Of a stretch of DNA of 64,000 nt, positions 60,120 through 64,000 are shown piece after piece. Made by a program: the position numbers and the translations under genes. The DNA is taken from assembly GCA_002878315.1 (NCBI GenBank), contig PNIW01000011.1, forward strand, positions 1-64,000, written 5' to 3'. The notes under the pieces are model-generated. The model did not search any database. It was given only the letters and a program-made list of their open reading frames with translations, and had not been told where the DNA came from. Source of the DNA: Mesoaciditoga sp. (GTDB lineage Bacteria > Thermotogota > Thermotogae > Mesoaciditogales > Mesoaciditogaceae). The stretch's first letter is position 1, and the number at the start of each line of letters is the position of its first letter.

Positions 60120-62574
60120 TAAGATTTTCGATCCAAACAGAAGATTTTTAAAAAGGGCATCAAAGATCGTTGAACATATAAATGAACTTGAAGAAGATGT
60201 CAAGAAACTTAATGATTCGGATTTTACAAATAAGACGCGGGAATTCAAGGAAAGGCTTTCTAAGGGAGAGACTTTAGACGATCTTTTACCCGAGGCCTTT
60301 GCGCTTGTTAGAGAAGCATCAAGAAGGGCAATAGGCATGAGGCCATTTGATGTTCAGATTATAGGAGCGATAGCCCTTCATGAGGGTAAGGTGGCCGAGA
60401 TGAAAACGGGAGAAGGAAAAACTCTCGTTGCGGTTATGCCAGCCTACCTTAACGCACTCGAGGGAAAGGGCGTCCATGTTGTAACGGTCAACGATTATCT
60501 CGCAAAAAGAGACGCTAACTGGATGAAACCAGCTTACGAACTGCTTGGTCTTAGCGTCGGGTTTTTGCAGTCCGAGATGGATCAGGATCAAAGAAGGGCC
60601 CAGTACAATTGCGATATAACCTACGGTACCAATACCGAGATGGGGTTTGATTATCTTAGAGACAATCTCGCCTACCTACCCGAACAAAGAGTTCAAAGAG
60701 GCCACAATTACGCGATCATAGACGAAGTCGACAGCATTTTGATAGATGAGGCAAGAACGCCTTTGATAATTTCAGGACCGGCCGAGAATTCCTCAAGGCT
60801 TTACAAACAATTCGCCTCTCTCGCTAAAAAATTGAAAAAAGATGAGGATTTCAAAATAGACGAAAAGCAAAGAACGGTCTCTTTGACAGAAGCGGGCATA
60901 AAAAAGATAGAAGACTTGCTTGGAATTCAAAATCTTTACGACCCATCAAATATAGAATACAATTTTCACATATTGAATGCTCTCAGAGCGCTCCATCTTT
61001 ACAAAAAAGATGTCGATTACATAGTGCGCGGGAATGAGGTCGTCATAGTCGATGAATTCACCGGTAGAATACTCGAAGGCAGAAGATACAGCGAAGGCCT
61101 TCACCAGGCAATAGAGGCAAAGGAAAATGTCCAAATAAAGGAAGAATCGATAACATACGCTACTATAACCCTTCAGAATTACTTTCTCATGTACAAAAAG
61201 ATAGCCGGCATGACGGGAACGGCTTACACGGAACGTGAAGAGTTCGATCAGATTTATAAAATGAAGGTCGTTGTGATACCAACGAATAAGCCAATGATAA
61301 GAAAGGACATGGATGACCTTATCTACAGGACAGAAGAAGAAAAATACAATGCCATAATAGAAGAAGTCACAAAAAGGTATCAAAAGGGTCAGCCTGTGCT
61401 TATAGGAACAACTTCAATAGAAAAGAATGAAAAACTCAGCGCTATGCTCAAAAGAAAGGGCATACCGCACGAGGTTCTAAACGCTAAAAATCACGAAAAA
61501 GAAGCAGAGATAATAGCAAAGGCAGGCCAGAAGGGATCTGTGACAGTTGCGACTAACATGGCCGGCCGTGGTGTTGATATAAAACTTGGAGAAGGCGTCG
61601 TTGAACTTGGAGGTCTTTTCGTACTCGGCACGGAAAGGCACGAATCGCGCCGTATAGACAATCAGTTGCGTGGCCGTTCCGGACGTCAGGGAGATCCTGG
61701 GGAATCGAGGTTTTACATATCAACAGAGGACAATCTCTTGAGAATCTTTGGTGGAGACAGAATGAAGTCCTTGATGAATACGCTAAAGATCGCTCCCGGT
61801 CAGCCTATAGAGCATCCTATGCTTTCAAGGTTAATAGAGCAGGCACAAAAGAAAGTCGAGGGAATGCATTTTTCCATAAGAAAGCATTTGCTCGAACTCG
61901 ATTCAGTCCTTGACAGACAAAGAAATGCCGTTTATTCTCACAGAAACTGGATTCTTGATGGCACAGATGTTAGAGAACATCTTACGGAAATCTTTGAAGA
62001 CGTCGTGGACAGAAGAATTCAAAATTATCTCTCCTCTAAAGATCCAGACGAATGGGACTGGGAGAGTTTCTCCAATGAACTTTCCTCAATCTTTCCATTC
62101 TTCTCTTTGGACGGCAAATCAAAAGATGACATCGAGGAATTGAAATCACAAATAATGGAAGATCTGAAAAAGAATTACGATGCAAAGGTCTCAGAAATCG
62201 GGGAGGAGAGATTCCCACAAATTCTCAAATATGTCATGCTCAAGGTCATAGATGAGAGATGGAGATTGCATCTACAGGAAGTTGATATGCTGAAAGAATC
62301 GATAAATCTGCGCGCCTACGGTCAAAAGGATCCGGTCATAGAATTCAAAAAGGAAAGTTATCAAAGGTTTGAAGAGATGGTCGATGGAATGTACGACGAT
62401 ATCTCTTCGATAGTCTTTAGAATCGTCATGATAGATGAGCAAAAAGAGAAAGAACGCGCAAGAAAGAGATTCTCAGTTCTTCAAACGCAGCATTCCGATT
62501 TTACTCTTTCCAACGGAAAAAAAGATGAAAAAGCCGAAGAGGCAAAAAAGAAGAGAATGCGCGTTAAAAGATGA
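60106..62574 (+). CDS. secA: Preprotein translocase ATPase SecA
   Basis: An 822-residue motor for Sec export. Walker A is [20 protein letters not shown], the DEAD-like box [40 protein letters not shown] and [16 protein letters not shown] in NBD2, then the helical scaffold and wing. It ends in a Lys/Arg-rich tail (KKKRMRVKR) and has no C-terminal Cys-His zinc motif, the usual SecB-binding site. GGAGG before the ATG at 60106 sets the start. Confidence 0.97.
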   Translation: MSIVDKIFDPNRRFLKRASKIVEHINELEEDVKKLNDSDFTNKTREFKERLSKGETLDDLLPEAFALVREASRRAIGMRPFDVQIIGAIALHEGKVAEMKTGEGKTLVAVMPAYLNALEGKGVHVVTVNDYLAKRDANWMKPAYELLGLSVGFLQSEMDQDQRRAQYNCDITYGTNTEMGFDYLRDNLAYLPEQRVQRGHNYAIIDEVDSILIDEARTPLIISGPAENSSRLYKQFASLAKKLKKDEDFKIDEKQRTVSLTEAGIKKIEDLLGIQNLYDPSNIEYNFHILNALRALHLYKKDVDYIVRGNEVVIVDEFTGRILEGRRYSEGLHQAIEAKENVQIKEESITYATITLQNYFLMYKKIAGMTGTAYTEREEFDQIYKMKVVVIPTNKPMIRKDMDDLIYRTEEEKYNAIIEEVTKRYQKGQPVLIGTTSIEKNEKLSAMLKRKGIPHEVLNAKNHEKEAEIIAKAGQKGSVTVATNMAGRGVDIKLGEGVVELGGLFVLGTERHESRRIDNQLRGRSGRQGDPGESRFYISTEDNLLRIFGGDRMKSLMNTLKIAPGQPIEHPMLSRLIEQAQKKVEGMHFSIRKHLLELDSVLDRQRNAVYSHRNWILDGTDVREHLTEIFEDVVDRRIQNYLSSKDPDEWDWESFSNELSSIFPFFSLDGKSKDDIEELKSQIMEDLKKNYDAKVSEIGEERFPQILKYVMLKVIDERWRLHLQEVDMLKESINLRAYGQKDPVIEFKKESYQRFEEMVDGMYDDISSIVFRIVMIDEQKEKERARKRFSVLQTQHSDFTLSNGKKDEKAEEAKKKRMRVKR

Positions 62575-62586
62575 AAGGGTGATTAG

Positions 62587-63699
62587 GTGATAAATTACGA
62601 TCTAAAAGTTAAAGTAGAGGACATTCAAAAAAGATTCGGTGAACTTGTAAAGGTCTTCGATGAAAAAGCCGTAAAAGGTGAGATAGAGAATTTAGAGAGT
62701 AAAACGACGGCAAATGGTTTCTGGGACGATTCGCAATCGGCCCAGGAGACTCTTAAAAAGTTAAAAGATCTCAAGGAAAAGTACGATTTATTTCAAAAGA
62801 TGAAGTCAAAGATGGAAGAGGTAGATGTAGGTCTTGAACTTGCAGATGAGGATGAAGAATTCGCGCAGAATCTTGAAGAGGTTGTCGAAGACGCAAAAGA
62901 AATCATAGAAAGATTTGAACTCATAATGATGCTTAATGGCAGATTTGACGATCTCAATTGCTACCTTTCAATTCATCCCGGAGCAGGAGGAACGGAATCT
63001 CACGACTGGGCACAGATGCTTTTGAGAATGTACACGAGATGGGCCGAAAGGAAACATTTTGAAATAGAAGAGATAGACATCCAGCCAGGCGAAGAGGCCG
63101 GAATAAACAGCGCAACATTGCTTATAAAGGGTGAATACGCTTATGGATTTTTGAAATATGAAAGGGGTGTTCACAGGCTTGTAAGAATCTCTCCATTTGA
63201 CGCGGCAAAAAGAAGACATACATCTTTTGCCTCTGTCAATGTTCTACCGGAGTTAAAGGAAGATATAGAGATTGAGATAAAGGACGAAGATTTAAGAATA
63301 GACACCTATAGAGCCTCGGGCGCCGGAGGACAACATGTCAACAGAACAGATTCGGCCGTAAGAATAACGCATATTCCAACCGGGATAGTGGTAGAATGTC
63401 AGAATGAAAGGTCACAGTTTCAAAATAAAGAGACGGCTATGAGAATTTTAAAGGCAAGACTTTATCAATTAGAGGTTGAAAAGAGACAGGCCGAACTTCA
63501 AAAGATACAGGGCACATTGAAAGAAATTGGATGGGGAAGCCAGATAAGATCCTACGTCTTTCAACCATATACCATGGTCAAGGATCACAGGACAAATTAC
63601 GAAACCGGAAATATTCAAGCAGTCATGGATGGGGAAATAGATGATTTTATCTACGCAGAACTTGTCTTTTTCGCAAGAAATGGGGGTAATGAATTTTGA
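62587..63699 (+). CDS. prfB: Peptide chain release factor 2
   Basis: A 370-residue class I release factor for UGA/UAA. The GGQ hydrolysis motif is [17 protein letters not shown] and the stop-codon-reading tripeptide is SPF in [17 protein letters not shown], which identifies RF2 rather than RF1 (PxT). The frame is continuous from GTG at 62587; there is no in-frame TGA or CTTTGA near codon 25, so the programmed +1 frameshift found in many bacteria is absent here. AAAGGGTGAT lies upstream. Confidence 0.95.
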   Translation: MINYDLKVKVEDIQKRFGELVKVFDEKAVKGEIENLESKTTANGFWDDSQSAQETLKKLKDLKEKYDLFQKMKSKMEEVDVGLELADEDEEFAQNLEEVVEDAKEIIERFELIMMLNGRFDDLNCYLSIHPGAGGTESHDWAQMLLRMYTRWAERKHFEIEEIDIQPGEEAGINSATLLIKGEYAYGFLKYERGVHRLVRISPFDAAKRRHTSFASVNVLPELKEDIEIEIKDEDLRIDTYRASGAGGQHVNRTDSAVRITHIPTGIVVECQNERSQFQNKETAMRILKARLYQLEVEKRQAELQKIQGTLKEIGWGSQIRSYVFQPYTMVKDHRTNYETGNIQAVMDGEIDDFIYAELVFFARNGGNEF

Positions 63700-63721
63700 T
63701 CTACATTGCCAATAAGACAAT

Positions 63722-64000
63722 ATGAAAAGGGTTATGGTAATGGTTGGCCAGAATGATGAAGATTATGGCCAGCGTTTGACTTATGTGAAAGTAAGAGAAT
63801 TATTGAGATCCAAAAATGTCGAAAGTGTATACCCAAAATTTTCCATTCACACCATGGCAATGATGCCATTTTACGATGGATTGATTGTCAGCGGAAAATT
63901 AAAGGGATACTTCGAAAGTTCTGTGATGATAGATCTCGCACTTGAATTCGGCAAAGAAGTTTTTCTATTTGGACTCAACCTTGAAGAGTCCGAAAGAAGA
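63722..64000 (+). CDS. Unidentified protein, N-terminal 93 residues (runs off window)
   Basis: Open from ATG at 63722 to the window edge without a stop. It begins MKRVMVMVGQNDEDYGQRLTY and contains FYDGLIVSGKLKGYFE and LEFGKEVFLFGLNLEES. Alternation of hydrophobic strands and the 'd-lIvSGk' segment followed by 'gKevflfG' faintly recall GT-B-like polysaccharide pyruvyl transferases (CsaB type), but the normal N-terminal GNxGDE signature is missing, so I give no function. The ribosome-binding site is weak. It lies 22 bases after prfB. Confidence 0.6.
   Translation, partial: MKRVMVMVGQNDEDYGQRLTYVKVRELLRSKNVESVYPKFSIHTMAMMPFYDGLIVSGKLKGYFESSVMIDLALEFGKEVFLFGLNLEESERR

Noticed and set aside
1-64000. 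Insertion sequences, prophage, CRISPR arrays, toxin–antitoxin or restriction modules
   Set aside because: Scanned for transposase, integrase, Cas and methylase/nuclease motifs and for regularly spaced repeats; none seen in the window.

Overview
The window reads as one continuous stretch of chromosome from a thermophilic bacterium of the phylum Thermotogota, most plausibly the deep Mesoaciditoga/Athalassotoga side of it. That placement is inference. It rests on the flagellar order motE-like–fliK–flgD–flgE–flbD–motA–motB–fliL–fliM–fliY, an rnfCDGEAB operon, densely overlapping genes, many TTG/GTG starts behind strong AAGGAGG sites, AGA/ATA-rich codon use, and an RNase P RNA 3' end that looks Thermotoga-like. 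I see no insertion sequence, prophage, CRISPR array or rRNA operon. Nearly all the DNA is coding.

Layout. 1–1.9 kb: 3' end of rnpB, an MFS permease and a small methyltransferase. 2.0–10.8 kb: a catabolic cluster of unknown substrate. It holds a DeoR regulator, BtpA-family TIM barrel, FGGY kinase, short-chain dehydrogenase, inositol-monophosphatase-family phosphatase, and a complete ABC importer whose binding-protein gene is followed by a terminator-like hairpin. 10.8–14.1 kb (minus): MsrB-MsrA fusion, tRNA-Pro(GGG), an unknown exported protein and the lipid II flippase MurJ. 14.2–22.4 kb (plus): enolase, then murE-murF-mraY-murD-ftsW-murG, ending in a bidirectional terminator. 22.4–40.9 kb (minus): a chemoreceptor behind a GC-rich structured leader, then an almost gapless 18-gene run. 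Read from its promoter at 41.0 kb, that run goes from marR through an efflux group and the flagellar/motor genes to HAD phosphatase, acylphosphatase, TmcAL and a YigZ-family protein.

41.2–48.1 kb (plus): apt, pgi, the Rnf ferredoxin:NAD+ oxidoreductase genes with a very short RnfB, and an AhpD-like protein. 48.1–51.7 kb (minus): ribokinase, an RqcP-like S4 protein, a YchF-like GTPase, a small membrane protein and a divergent protein laid out like a three-domain sliding clamp. 52.0–53.9 kb (plus): an untracked 29-residue membrane peptide, a multi-TM HD-GYP phosphodiesterase and a DUF5317-like membrane protein. 54.2–64 kb (plus): metG, gyrA, truA, tlyA, secA, prfB and the start of an unidentified gene.

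Themes: cell-wall precursor synthesis (mur genes, mraY, murG, murJ, ftsW); motility (motor, switch and hook genes plus one chemoreceptor); membrane energy conservation (Rnf); and sugar or polyol use (DeoR cluster, ribokinase, pgi, eno). The parts I could not reduce to textbook systems are the clamp-like protein, the peptide/HD-GYP/DUF5317 unit, the substrate of the DeoR-BtpA-FGGY cluster, the GC-rich chemoreceptor leader and the structured DNA upstream of metG.
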